From: CAIWHR01 sp963846855
GTDB lineage: Bacteria > Pseudomonadota > Gammaproteobacteria > Burkholderiales > Casimicrobiaceae
Direction of reading: 5' to 3'
DNA: 64,000 nt
Assembly: GCA_963846855.1 (NCBI GenBank)
Contig: CAWJXK010000007.1
Span: 248,001 to 312,000 of the forward strand
In this document: one piece after another, positions 56,801-64,000 of the stretch
How positions within the stretch are numbered: position 1 is the stretch's first letter
Layout: each line of letters starts with the position of its first letter
Notes under the pieces: model-generated
What the model was told of the DNA's origin: nothing
Databases searched by the model: none
What the model saw: only the letters and a program-made list of their open reading frames with translations
Translations under genes and position numbers: made by a program

Positions 56801-56977
56801 GGCGCGGAGTCGCGCACGCAGATCGGCTGGGTGATCGTCGGCGGAATGGCCTTCGGCACGCTGCTGACGCTGTTCGTCGTGCCGACCGCGTACACGCTGC
56901 TGGCGGGCCGCGCCGTCAGGCTGCCGAAGCTGGAGCGGCCGCTTGAGTCGCTGCCCCGGCCGGGCGCCGCCGACTGA
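53894..56977 (+). CDS. RND efflux transporter (HAE1 family, AcrB/MdtB-like)
   Basis: 1,027 residues with twelve membrane helices and two large periplasmic loops. MLLPEICIRRPVFATVLSLI is the family start. The proton-relay pair is the Asp-Asp in LVLAIGLVVDDSIVMLENI; the matching lysine is in TLVGLITKHGILIVEFSN. The adaptor gene precedes it by 13 bases; no outer-membrane TolC-type gene follows, so the pump must borrow a shared one. Substrate not predictable. Confidence 0.9.
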   Translation: MLLPEICIRRPVFATVLSLIVLLVGLIAYTRLPVREYPRIDEPVVSVTTTYRGASAEVVESQVTKPLEDSLSGIEGVEVMTSQSRSEISQINVRFTLKRDPDSAAADVRDKVARVRGRLPDTIDEPIIGKVEADSNPVIYIAVQAGTLSPLEASDYVKRYIQPRLSVLPGASDVRVFGERQISMRIDLDRTRLGGYKLTVQDVEDAIRRQNAEIPAGRIESQAREFTVVAETDLQTPEQFGSIIVANVGGYPVRIRDVGNVAIGAVDERTVSRFNGKPSLNIGVVKQAVANPLDLSKAVQAEVKQINTTLPSGMHLVIGYDTSVFIDHSIASVFETILEAIALVVLVIFFFLRSLRATVIPLVTIPVSLVGAFALMYVFGFTINTLTLLALVLAIGLVVDDSIVMLENIFRHVEAGQPPKAAAIAGAREIGFAIIAMTLTLASVYAPLAFAQGRIGRLFIEFALALAGAVLVSGFVALTLSPMMCSQLLRHQAKHSWIYNRIEAFIDAQTRSYRRLLGITLRHRGYVIAAWCVVLALGALFFTLLKSELAPLEDRGIVLSVVSAPQGSTPQYTAEQLRPIEEYYAQIPEAFAYGAIAGFPTVVDAIAFLRLKPWEERIRTQQQIANELRPKLMSIPGAFAFPINPPSLGQPFRSTPVEYVIMSQIPYSELQRVVDRFVDEARKYPGVQNMQTDLRLNTPELRVTINRDKLSDVGTPVDTVGRTLETMLGGRQVTRFKKDGEQYDVIVQVAPIDRSTPSDISDAYVRSRDGGMVQLSNLVDVHEHVAPQSLNHFNRLRAVKVTATLAPGYAIKDALTAMDDAAKRALPPTAQTDVDGQSREFRKSGTEIYFTFVLALAFIYLVLSAQFESFVHPFIIMLSVPLSMTGALFLLWLTGGTLNIYSQVGLVTLVGLITKHGILIVEFSNQLRAKGEALTNAVVDAATLRLRPIMMTTGAMVLGALPLALAHGAGAESRTQIGWVIVGGMAFGTLLTLFVVPTAYTLLAGRAVRLPKLERPLESLPRPGAAD

Positions 56978-57115
56978 ATCCCTCCTTTCCGCTGCGGCTA
57001 CCTGCCGCAGCGGGCTCCCCGACCGGGCGGCCTGCCCTGCACCGGCCGGAATGCAATAGAATGGACACCTGAAAACGGCATCATGATCGTTTCCGCTTTT
57101 CCCTGAGGAGGGAGC

Positions 57116-58438
57116 ATGTCACGTCCAGTCGCAGCATTCCTGCGCGCCGCGTCCGCGGTCGCGCTGTTCGGTGTCGCGCTGTCGGCCAGCGCCGCCGTGG
57201 AAATCCAGTGGTGGCACTCGATGAGCGGCAAGCTCGGCGATAAGGTCAACGAGATCGCCACCAAGTTCAACGCGTCGCAGGGCGACTACAAGGTCACGCC
57301 GGTCTACAAGGGCCAGTACGACGAATCGATGGCCGCAGCGATCGCCGCCTACCGCGCCGGCAACCCGCCGCAGATCGTCCAGGTGTTCGAGGTGGGCACC
57401 GCGACGATGATGGCCGCCAAGGGTGCGGTGAAGCCTGTCTACCAGCTGATGGCGGAGTCGGGCGAGAAGTTCGACCCCAAGGCCTTCCTCGGCGCCGTCT
57501 ACGGCTACTACTCGGACACGCAGGGCCGATTACTGTCGATGCCGTTCAACAGCTCGTCGCAGGTGCTCTACATCAACGACGACGCGTTCAAGAAGGCGGG
57601 GCTCGATCCCACCAAGCCGCCGAAGACGTGGCCGGAGGTTGGCGAGGCCGCGGCGAAGCTGAAGGCGTCGGGCGCCTCCTGCGCGTTCACGACGGGATGG
57701 CAGTCCTGGGTGCAGCTCGAGAGCTTCAGTGCGTGGCACAACGTGCCGTTCGCCACGCTGGAGAACGGCTTCGGCGGGCTCGGCACGCGGATGGAGTTCA
57801 ACGGTCCCGTGCAGGTGAAGCACATCGGCACGCTGGGCGACTGGTCGAAGAAGGGCCTCTTCACCTACGCCGGGCGCAAGGACGAGCCGCTTGCGAAGTT
57901 CACGAGCGGCGACTGCGCGATGATTACGACGTCGAGCGGCTCGTACGCGAACATCAAGGCCAACGCCAAGTTCAACTGGCGCGTGGCGCGGTTGCCGTAC
58001 TGGCCTGACGTCGCGGGCGCGCCGCAGAACACCATCATCGGCGGCGCCACCCTCTGGGTGCTGACGCAGAAGAATCCGGCGGTCTACAAGGGCATCGCCA
58101 AGTTCTTCACGTTCCTGTCGTCGCCCGAGGTTCAGGCCGACTGGCACCAGTCGACGGGCTACGTGCCGATCACGATCGCGGCCTACGAGCTGACCAAGAG
58201 CCAGGGCTTCTACGAGAAGAACCCCGGCTTCGACATCGCGATCGGCGAGCTCAACAACAAGCCGCCGACGGCCAACTCGAAGGGCGTGCGCTTCGGCAAC
58301 TTCGTCGAGATCCGCAACATCAACGACGAGGAGCTGGAGCAGGTCTGGAACGGGCAGAAGACCGCCAAGCAGGCGCTCGACGAGGCAGTGCGCCGCGACA
58401 ACGAGCAGCTCGAGCGGTTCCAGAAGGCCAACCAATAG
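57116..58438 (+). CDS. ugpB: sn-Glycerol-3-phosphate ABC transporter, binding protein UgpB
   Basis: 440 residues with a signal peptide (AASAVALFGVALSASAA) cut near residue 25. VEIQWWHSMSGKLGDKVNEI at the mature start and YKGQYDESMAAAIAAYRAG are UgpB motifs (WWHSM is typical). It binds glycerol-3-phosphate or its diesters in the periplasm. GAGGAGGGA lies five bases before ATG. It leads the complete ugpBAECQ operon; a -10-like TAGAAT occurs at 57057. Confidence 0.95.
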   Translation: MSRPVAAFLRAASAVALFGVALSASAAVEIQWWHSMSGKLGDKVNEIATKFNASQGDYKVTPVYKGQYDESMAAAIAAYRAGNPPQIVQVFEVGTATMMAAKGAVKPVYQLMAESGEKFDPKAFLGAVYGYYSDTQGRLLSMPFNSSSQVLYINDDAFKKAGLDPTKPPKTWPEVGEAAAKLKASGASCAFTTGWQSWVQLESFSAWHNVPFATLENGFGGLGTRMEFNGPVQVKHIGTLGDWSKKGLFTYAGRKDEPLAKFTSGDCAMITTSSGSYANIKANAKFNWRVARLPYWPDVAGAPQNTIIGGATLWVLTQKNPAVYKGIAKFFTFLSSPEVQADWHQSTGYVPITIAAYELTKSQGFYEKNPGFDIAIGELNNKPPTANSKGVRFGNFVEIRNINDEELEQVWNGQKTAKQALDEAVRRDNEQLERFQKANQ

Positions 58439-58487
58439 CGCGGCCGCCGTCGCGCCTTCTCACCGGAGGGCGCGGCGGCGACTCGGC

Positions 58488-59369
58488 ATGGACGATCGCG
58501 CCGTATTCCGATCGCGCTGGCTTCCGTATGCGCTGATCGCTCCGCAGATCGCGATCACGCTCGTCTTCTTTTTCTGGCCTGCCGCGCAGGCACTCTACCA
58601 GTCGGTGCTGGTGCAGGACATCTTCGGCACGCACACCGAGTTCGTCTGGTTCGACAATTTCAGGACGCTCTGGAACGACCCGCTCTACCTGCGCTCGTTC
58701 CGCGTCACGGCCGTGTTCTCGCTGCTGGTCGCCGTCATCGGCCTCGCGATCGCGCTGCTGCTCGCCGTGTTCGCCGACCGCATCGTCAAGGGCGCCGCCG
58801 TATACAAGACGCTCCTGATCTGGCCCTACGCGGTCGCGGCCGCCGTCGCCGGCGTGCTGTGGCTGTTCCTGCTGTCGCCGTCGATCGGCATCATCACCTT
58901 CGCGCTGCGCCAGCTCGGCGTCAACTGGAACTACTACCTCAACGGCGGCCAGGCGCTGACGCTGATCGTCATCGCCGCCGTGTGGAAGCAGATCAGCTAC
59001 AACTTCCTGTTCTTCCTCGCCGGATTGCAGTCGATCCCGAAGTCGATGATCGAGGCCGCGGCGATCGACGGCGCGGGACCGATGCGCCGGTTCTGGACGA
59101 TCGTCTTCCCGCTGCTGTCGCCGACGACGTTCTTCCTGCTCGTCGTCAACATCGTCTACGCGTTCTTCGACACGTTCGCGATTGTCGACGCGACGACGCA
59201 GGGCGGTCCCGGGCAGGCCACGCAGATCCTCGTCTACAAGGTGTTCCAGGCCGGGATGCAGGCGCTCGACCTCTCCGGCTCCGCCGCACAGTCGGTCGTG
59301 TTGATGTTCATCGTCATCGCCCTCACCGTGATCCAGTTCAGGTACGTCGAGCGGAAGGTCCACTACTGA
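58488..59369 (+). CDS. ugpA: sn-Glycerol-3-phosphate ABC permease UgpA
   Basis: 293 residues with six membrane helices. The EAA loop is EAAAIDGAGPMRRFWTIVFP, the contact for the ATPase. The N-terminus (RWLPYALIAPQIAITLVFFF) is typical MalF-type. It lies 49 bases after ugpB and one base-pair step before ugpE; the operon continues through ugpQ. Confidence 0.95.
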   Translation: MDDRAVFRSRWLPYALIAPQIAITLVFFFWPAAQALYQSVLVQDIFGTHTEFVWFDNFRTLWNDPLYLRSFRVTAVFSLLVAVIGLAIALLLAVFADRIVKGAAVYKTLLIWPYAVAAAVAGVLWLFLLSPSIGIITFALRQLGVNWNYYLNGGQALTLIVIAAVWKQISYNFLFFLAGLQSIPKSMIEAAAIDGAGPMRRFWTIVFPLLSPTTFFLLVVNIVYAFFDTFAIVDATTQGGPGQATQILVYKVFQAGMQALDLSGSAAQSVVLMFIVIALTVIQFRYVERKVHY

Positions 59370-59371
59370 CC

Positions 59372-60220
59372 ATGGTCGAGCACCGCCCGCTGCTGACGGT
59401 CTTCCGTCACCTCGTCCTCGTCGGGGGCGTGGTGATCGTCGCATTCCCCCTCTGGGTCGCCTTCGTCGCGTCGACGCTGTCGCTGGACGAGGTGATCCAG
59501 GTGCCGATGCGTCTTCTCCCCGGCACGCACCTCGTCGAGAACTACAAGGCGGTGCTGGCGCACGGCAGCGAGCGCGCGTCGGGTGCGGCGGTCGGGCCGA
59601 TGATGTGGAACAGCCTCGTGATGGCGCTGACGATCTCCATCGGCAAGATCGCGATCTCGATCATCTCGGCGTTCGCGTTCGTCTATTTTCGCTTTCCGTT
59701 GCGCAAGACGTTCTTCTGGATGATCTTCGTCACGCTGATGCTGCCGGTAGAGGTGCGCATCTTCCCGACCTACAAGGTCGCCGCGGACCTCGGCCTCATC
59801 AACACGTACGCCGGGCTGACACTGCCACTGATCGCATCGGCGACGGCGACCTTCCTATTCCGGCAGTTCTTCATGACCGTGCCGCGCGAGCTCGCCGAGG
59901 CGGCGCGGATCGATGGGGCGGGCCCCATGCGCTTCTTCGTCGACGTCGTGCTACCGCTCTCCAAGACCAACATTGCCGCGCTCTTCGTCATCATGTTCAT
60001 CTATGGCTGGAATCAGTACCTCTGGCCGCTGCTCGTGACGACGCAGGAGAGCATGTACACCACGGTGATCGGCATCAAGCGGATGATCGCCGGCGGCGAC
60101 GCGCTCACCGAGTGGAATCTCGTGATGGCGACCGCGCTCCTGGCGATGCTGCCGCCGGTCGCGGTCGTGCTGCTGATGCAGAAGTGGTTCGTGAAGGGCC
60201 TCGTCGAAACCGAGAAGTGA
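59372..60220 (+). CDS. ugpE: sn-Glycerol-3-phosphate ABC permease UgpE
   Basis: 282 residues, MalG-type, six membrane helices; the EAA loop is ELAEAARIDGAGPMRFFVDV. FGLINTYAGLTLPLIASATA-type text before it is usual for UgpE. ATG 59372 lies two bases after the ugpA stop; the ugpC start is three bases after its stop. Confidence 0.95.
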   Translation: MVEHRPLLTVFRHLVLVGGVVIVAFPLWVAFVASTLSLDEVIQVPMRLLPGTHLVENYKAVLAHGSERASGAAVGPMMWNSLVMALTISIGKIAISIISAFAFVYFRFPLRKTFFWMIFVTLMLPVEVRIFPTYKVAADLGLINTYAGLTLPLIASATATFLFRQFFMTVPRELAEAARIDGAGPMRFFVDVVLPLSKTNIAALFVIMFIYGWNQYLWPLLVTTQESMYTTVIGIKRMIAGGDALTEWNLVMATALLAMLPPVAVVLLMQKWFVKGLVETEK

Positions 60221-60223
60221 CCC

Positions 60224-61288
60224 ATGGCGAAAGTCGAATTCAGGAACGTAACCAAGAGCTTCGGCCAGGTCGCCGTCGTGCACGGCATCGACATGAACGT
60301 CGCCGACCGCGAGTTCATCGTGATCGTCGGCCCGTCGGGATGCGGAAAGTCGACGGTGCTTCGAATGGTCGCCGGCCTCGAGGCGGTGTCGGGCGGCGAG
60401 ATCGTGATCGGCGACCGGGTCGTCAACGACCTCGAGCCCAAGGACCGCGACATCGCGATGGTGTTCCAGAACTACGCGCTCTATCCGCACATGAGCGTGT
60501 TCGACAACATGGCCTACGGCCTCAAGATCCGGGGGATGCCGAAGCCGGAAATCGAACAGCGGGTCAAGCGGGCGGCCGACATCCTGGAGCTCGACGCGCT
60601 TCTTCTGCGCAAGCCGCGCGAGCTCTCCGGCGGGCAGCGGCAGCGGGTCGCGATGGGCCGCGCGATCGTCCGCGAGCCCGCGGTATTCCTGTTCGACGAG
60701 CCGCTGTCGAACCTCGACGCGAAGCTCCGCGTGCAGATGCGCTTCGAGATCCAGAAGCTGCATCAGCGCCTCGGCACGACGACGCTCTACGTCACCCATG
60801 ACCAGGTGGAGGCGATGACGCTCGCGCAGCGGATGGTGGTGATGAACGCCGGGCGCGCCGAGCAGATCGGCACGCCGATGGACGTCTACGAAGATCCGGC
60901 CACGCAGTTCGTCGCCGGCTTCATCGGCTCGCCGTCGATGAATTTTCTCGCCGGTCGCTCCGATGGCGGTGGGCGGATCACGCTCGAGCACGGCGGCGCG
61001 GTCCGGCACACGAGCGGCACCGCCGACGCCGGCCGCGCCGTCACGGTCGGAATCCGTCCGGAACACGTCATCCCGGGGAGCGAGGCCGACGGACTGTTCT
61101 CGGCGACGGTCGAGCTGGTCGAGCACCTCGGCGCCGACACGCTGGTCCACCTGTCGCACGGCAAGGATCTCGTCTCGGCCCGGATGCCGCACGGCAGCAA
61201 CCCCGCGGTGGGCTCGACGCTGCACGTCGCGGCCGCGCCGAACCACATCTACCTTTTCGACGCCGAGTCGGGCGCCAGGATCCGCTGA
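60224..61288 (+). CDS. ugpC: sn-Glycerol-3-phosphate ABC ATPase UgpC
   Basis: 354 residues. Walker A VGPSGCGKSTVLR, signature LSGGQRQRVAMGRAI, Walker B AVFLFDEPLSNLD and switch histidine in YVTHDQVEA are all present. A C-terminal regulatory domain of the MalK type (about 240-354) is present; in UgpC it may bind phosphate or the PhoB-linked signal. Start ATG follows ugpE by three bases; the stop nearly abuts ugpQ. Confidence 0.95.
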   Translation: MAKVEFRNVTKSFGQVAVVHGIDMNVADREFIVIVGPSGCGKSTVLRMVAGLEAVSGGEIVIGDRVVNDLEPKDRDIAMVFQNYALYPHMSVFDNMAYGLKIRGMPKPEIEQRVKRAADILELDALLLRKPRELSGGQRQRVAMGRAIVREPAVFLFDEPLSNLDAKLRVQMRFEIQKLHQRLGTTTLYVTHDQVEAMTLAQRMVVMNAGRAEQIGTPMDVYEDPATQFVAGFIGSPSMNFLAGRSDGGGRITLEHGGAVRHTSGTADAGRAVTVGIRPEHVIPGSEADGLFSATVELVEHLGADTLVHLSHGKDLVSARMPHGSNPAVGSTLHVAAAPNHIYLFDAESGARIR

Positions 61289-61289
61289 C

Positions 61290-62066
61290 ATGACCGCCAA
61301 CATCGCCAAAGACTGGCCGTACCCGCGCCTCGTCGCGCACCGCGGCGCCGGCAAGCAGGCGCCCGAGAACACGCTGACCGCGATGCGCGTCGGCCACGCC
61401 TATGGCTACCGGATGTTCGAGTTCGACGTGAAGCTCTCGGCCGACAATCTGGCGTTCCTGCTGCACGACGACACGCTGGAGCGAACGACGAGCGGGCGTG
61501 GCCGCGCCGACGCGCTGCCCTGGCGCGAGCTGTCGCGGCTCGACGCCGGCGGATGGCATTCGGCGAAGTACTCCGGCGAGCCGCTGCCCACGCTGGCGGC
61601 GATCGCCCGCTGGGCGCGCGCACACGGCGTCATGTGCAACATCGAGATCAAGCCGACGTCCGGCCGCGAGCGCGAGACGGGCGCCGCGGTCGCGCTCGAC
61701 GCCGTGGCGCTCTGGCGCGATGCCGACGTTCCGCCGCTGCTTTCGTCGTTCTCCGAGGACGCGCTCGCTGCCGCGCGCGACGCGGCGCCCTCGCTGCCGC
61801 GCGCGCTGCTGTTCGACGCGTTGCCGCCGGATTGGTCGGACCGTCTCGCCCGATTGTCCTGCGTGGCCGTCGACGTCGATCACAAGGCGCTCACCGCCGA
61901 TTTCGTGCGAGCGGCGCGCTCCGCCGGCTATCGCGTGCTGACCTACACGCCGAACGAGCCCGAGCGGATCGCCGAGCTCGGCGCATGGGGTGTGGACAGC
62001 GTCATCACCGATGCGGTCGACCACATTCCCGCCGACGCGCTGCCGCCGGCGCTGCCGCTGACCTGA
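61290..62066 (+). CDS. ugpQ: Glycerophosphodiester phosphodiesterase UgpQ
   Basis: 258 residues. GDPD motifs: LVAHRGAGKQAPENTLTAM at the start with catalytic His, MFEFDVKLSADNLAFLLHDD with metal ligands, and CNIEIKP. It splits imported glycerophosphodiesters into glycerol-3-phosphate and alcohol in the cytoplasm. ATG 61290 lies one base after the ugpC stop, completing the ugpBAECQ operon. Confidence 0.95.
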   Translation: MTANIAKDWPYPRLVAHRGAGKQAPENTLTAMRVGHAYGYRMFEFDVKLSADNLAFLLHDDTLERTTSGRGRADALPWRELSRLDAGGWHSAKYSGEPLPTLAAIARWARAHGVMCNIEIKPTSGRERETGAAVALDAVALWRDADVPPLLSSFSEDALAAARDAAPSLPRALLFDALPPDWSDRLARLSCVAVDVDHKALTADFVRAARSAGYRVLTYTPNEPERIAELGAWGVDSVITDAVDHIPADALPPALPLT

Positions 62067-62088
62067 GATTTTATCCGCGGGCCGGTGG

Positions 62089-63312
62089 TTACGTGACGGC
62101 CGCGGCCGCCGGGCGGCGGATCGCGCGCTCGTCGATCGGCAGGTTGATGAGCCCTGCCGCGACGCCGAGTCCGATCGAGATCCACCAGACCACGTCGTAG
62201 CTGCCGGTCGTGTCGTAGAGCCGGCCGCCGAGCCATGCGCCGAGGAAGCTGCCGATCTGGTGGCTGAAGAAGGTGAATCCGGAGAGCATCGCGAGATAGC
62301 GGACGCCGAACACCTGCGCGACGATGCCGTTGGTCAGCGGCACCGTGGACAGCCACAGGAGCCCCAGTGCAATGGCGAAGAGGTAGACGGACGCCGCCGA
62401 CACCGGCGTCAGGAAGAACAGCACGAAGACCACGGCGCGTGCGAAATAGATCGCCGACAGCAGATAGCGTTTCGGCATCCTGCCGCCGAGAAGCCCGGCC
62501 ACGTAGGTGCCCACGATGTTGAAGAGGCCGATCAGCGCGAGCGCGGTGACCGCGACGTGCGGTGCCATCCCCTTGTCGGCGAGATACGCGGGCAGGTGCA
62601 CGCCGACGAACACGACCTGGAAGCCGCAGACGAAAAAGCCGATCGTCAGCAGCATGTAGCCGCGGTGTCCGACCGCTTCGCGCATCGCCTGTCCGGCCGA
62701 CTGCTGGAACGTGTGTCCGCTCCCGAGGTGCCGCTCGTACAGCGACGCCGACAGCGGGATCATCACGAGCGCGACGGCCGCGAGCGCGAACAGGGCGCCG
62801 TGCCAGCCGATGTGCGAAATGAGCGACTGCATCACCGGGAGCAGCGCGAACTGGCCGAACGATCCCGAAGCCGCCGAGATGCCGAGCGCCATGCTGCGCT
62901 TTTCCGGCGGATACGCGCGGCCGAGCACGCCGGCGACGACCGAGAACGTGAGCCCGGACAGCCCGGTGCCGATCAGCACGCCGGCTGCCAGGATCAGTGT
63001 GATCGGCGTCGTCGCGAGCGCCATCGTCGCGAGCCCCGCGCTGTAGAGCAGCGCGCAGACGAGCGCGACACGATGCGTGCCGAATCGGTCGGCGAACATC
63101 CCGGCGAACGGCGCCGTGATGCCCCACACGAGGTTCTGCACGGCGATCGCCAGCGCGAACGTCTCGCGACCCCAATGGAGGTCGACGCTCATCGGCTGCA
63201 GGAAGAGGCCGAAGCCGTGCCGGATCCCCATCGCCAGCATGATGATGACGCCGCTCGTGATGAGAACGGCGGTTGGCGTGCGCCAGTCAGCGCGGTTTCG
63301 CAATGCGGTCAT
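62089..63312 (-). CDS. MFS transporter (OxlT/monocarboxylate-type)
   Basis: 407 residues, twelve membrane helices. GIRHGFGLFLQPMSVDLHWG near the start and FAGMFADRFGTHRVALVCAL (motif A) are typical of the MFS group with many carboxylate carriers. It lies nine bases downstream of the MarR gene on the same strand and is probably its regulated partner. The substrate is unknown. Confidence 0.8.
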   Translation of the reverse strand: MTALRNRADWRTPTAVLITSGVIIMLAMGIRHGFGLFLQPMSVDLHWGRETFALAIAVQNLVWGITAPFAGMFADRFGTHRVALVCALLYSAGLATMALATTPITLILAAGVLIGTGLSGLTFSVVAGVLGRAYPPEKRSMALGISAASGSFGQFALLPVMQSLISHIGWHGALFALAAVALVMIPLSASLYERHLGSGHTFQQSAGQAMREAVGHRGYMLLTIGFFVCGFQVVFVGVHLPAYLADKGMAPHVAVTALALIGLFNIVGTYVAGLLGGRMPKRYLLSAIYFARAVVFVLFFLTPVSAASVYLFAIALGLLWLSTVPLTNGIVAQVFGVRYLAMLSGFTFFSHQIGSFLGAWLGGRLYDTTGSYDVVWWISIGLGVAAGLINLPIDERAIRRPAAAAVT

Positions 63313-63321
63313 CGTGATGGC

Positions 63322-63789
63322 CTATTGGTCGTTGCCTCGTGCGTGTCGAGCCGCCGACGCCGGATGCAGCGACTCGATCGCCGCGAGCGTCGCGATGAGG
63401 GCGTCGAGACGCTCGGCGCCAAGAGTCTTCGCCACTTCCGCCTGGGCGCGTTGCCAGTGGGGCTCGGCGGCACGGATCGCCGCGCTGCCGGCGCGCGTCA
63501 GTGCGACTTCGCGCGAGCGTGCGTCTCGCCCGGGCACGACCTCGACCAGCTTTCGCTCGACCAGCGGATCGAGATTGCGCGAAAGCGCCGTGCGGTCGAT
63601 CAGCGTCGCGGCGGCGAGATCGGTGATGCGCGACCGTCCCTCGCGGGCCAGCGTGCGCAGCAGCGAGAACTGCGTGAGACGCAGCCCCGACGGCGCCATC
63701 GCGTCGTCGTAGAGCTGCGTCAGTGCGCGTGTCGCGCGCCGCAGGCGGCCGCAGGCGCACGCGATGTTTGCGGAAGGAGGGGCATCCAT
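63322..63789 (-). CDS. MarR-family transcriptional regulator
   Basis: 155 residues. Winged helix-turn-helix: LRLTQFSLLRTLAREGRSRI, LAAATLIDRTALSRNLDPLV and GRDARSREVALTRAG (wing). The cysteine pair near the start (ACACGRL) may sense oxidants, but this is speculation. ATG 63789 gives the usual size; a longer form from 63822 would run into the operator-like palindrome at 63808. It is followed by the MFS gene in one operon. Confidence 0.85.
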   Translation of the reverse strand: MDAPPSANIACACGRLRRATRALTQLYDDAMAPSGLRLTQFSLLRTLAREGRSRITDLAAATLIDRTALSRNLDPLVERKLVEVVPGRDARSREVALTRAGSAAIRAAEPHWQRAQAEVAKTLGAERLDALIATLAAIESLHPASAARHARGNDQ

Positions 63790-63807
63790 GTCTTTCACGC
63801 GGGGTAT

Positions 63808-63825
63808 TACGAGCATATGCACGTA
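63808..63825. promoter_or_regulatory. Near-palindrome upstream of marR, probable operator
   Basis: TACGAGCATATGCACGTA is an 18-base inverted repeat centred on CATATG with one mismatched pair. It lies 19-36 bases before the MarR start, so binding of the MarR protein there would give autorepression. Confidence 0.5.
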
Positions 63826-63944
63826 TCGCGGAGGATATTGGCGCGGGGTCGTCTCGTCAACCCCTTTGCGCGCCCGCTCATCGGCGCCGGACTGAAAGAT
63901 TCCCGTCGTCGCGGCAGCGGGGCCGGCGCCGGTCCCGGGCCGGC

Positions 63945-64000
63945 TTACTCGGCGGCCCAGTCCCTCGCCCGCGCGACGGCCTTGTCCCAGCGGTCGCGCA
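63945..64000 (-). CDS. glpK: Glycerol kinase, C-terminal fragment (partial)
   Basis: Eighteen codons up to TAA, reading RDRWDKAVARARDWAAE. The Trp-x-x-Ala-Val pattern then Trp near the end is that of the glycerol kinase C-terminus. Too short for proof; the place beside a glycerol-3-phosphate uptake operon supports it. The gene continues beyond the window. Confidence 0.45.
   Translation of the reverse strand, partial: RDRWDKAVARARDWAAE

Overview
The window is GC-rich throughout (by eye about two-thirds G+C) and looks like the chromosome of a facultatively anaerobic, probably denitrifying betaproteobacterium (Burkholderiales/Rhodocyclales type). The lineage call rests on an ATP-dependent benzoyl-CoA reductase of the Thauera type, a phenylacetyl-CoA oxidoreductase of the PadBCD type, a Bug-family tripartite receptor, a UgpBAECQ system and an rpsU-yqeY-dnaG-rpoD block. 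It is inference, because no rRNA is present.

Region 1 (1-13.5 kb) is an anaerobic aromatic-acid locus. It opens with the end of bcrB, then bcrA, bcrD and a ferredoxin (benzoyl-CoA ring reduction). On the minus strand a second operon encodes a fluoroacetyl-CoA-thioesterase-like hotdog protein, PadB, PadC, PadD and phenylacetate-CoA ligase PadJ, behind an FNR-type box at 12338. Between these two lies a third operon, hemerythrin / tandem GNAT / DUF59 / NnrS-like, behind a DNR/NnrR-type box at 5830 and a perfect palindrome at 5788; this looks like nitric-oxide defence. A GNAT gene and a cysteine-free Rrf2 regulator close the region. Together the genes cover phenylacetate to phenylacetyl-CoA, its oxidation towards benzoyl-CoA, and ring reduction. 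The phenylglyoxylate-oxidising step (PadEFGHI) is not in the window.

Region 2 (13.5-22.4 kb) holds mixed small genes: HdeD-like, a frameshifted ion channel, a DUF2892 protein, a frameshifted GT9 transferase, tRNA-Ile(CAT), a Pat-type lysine acetyltransferase, a periplasmic metallo-beta-lactamase-fold protein and two secreted proteins of unknown function.

Region 3 (22.7-32.3 kb) is housekeeping: the macromolecular-synthesis block (rpsU-yqeY-dnaG-rpoD) with two visible terminators, then tsaD, plsY, folB, ybaK, xerD and ogt.

Region 4 (32.3-45.7 kb) has an orphan TRAP receptor, then a tight five-gene operon: 5-oxoprolinase, glutathione peroxidase and three tandem family-5 solute-binding proteins with no permease. 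An MFS exporter with an overlapping HExxH lipoprotein follows.

Region 5 (45.7-64 kb) carries an RluA-type pseudouridine synthase, arginine succinyltransferase-pathway genes (ridA, astC, astA, astB), a Bug receptor, an RND pump (adaptor and transporter), the complete ugpBAECQ operon, a MarR/MFS pair and the tail of a probable glycerol kinase.

Four otherwise normal genes (ion channel, GT9, rpoD, 5-oxoprolinase) each carry one single-base frameshift. Since rpoD is essential and its canonical C-terminus is present one frame over, residual assembly errors are the simplest explanation, and those genes should be read as probably intact.
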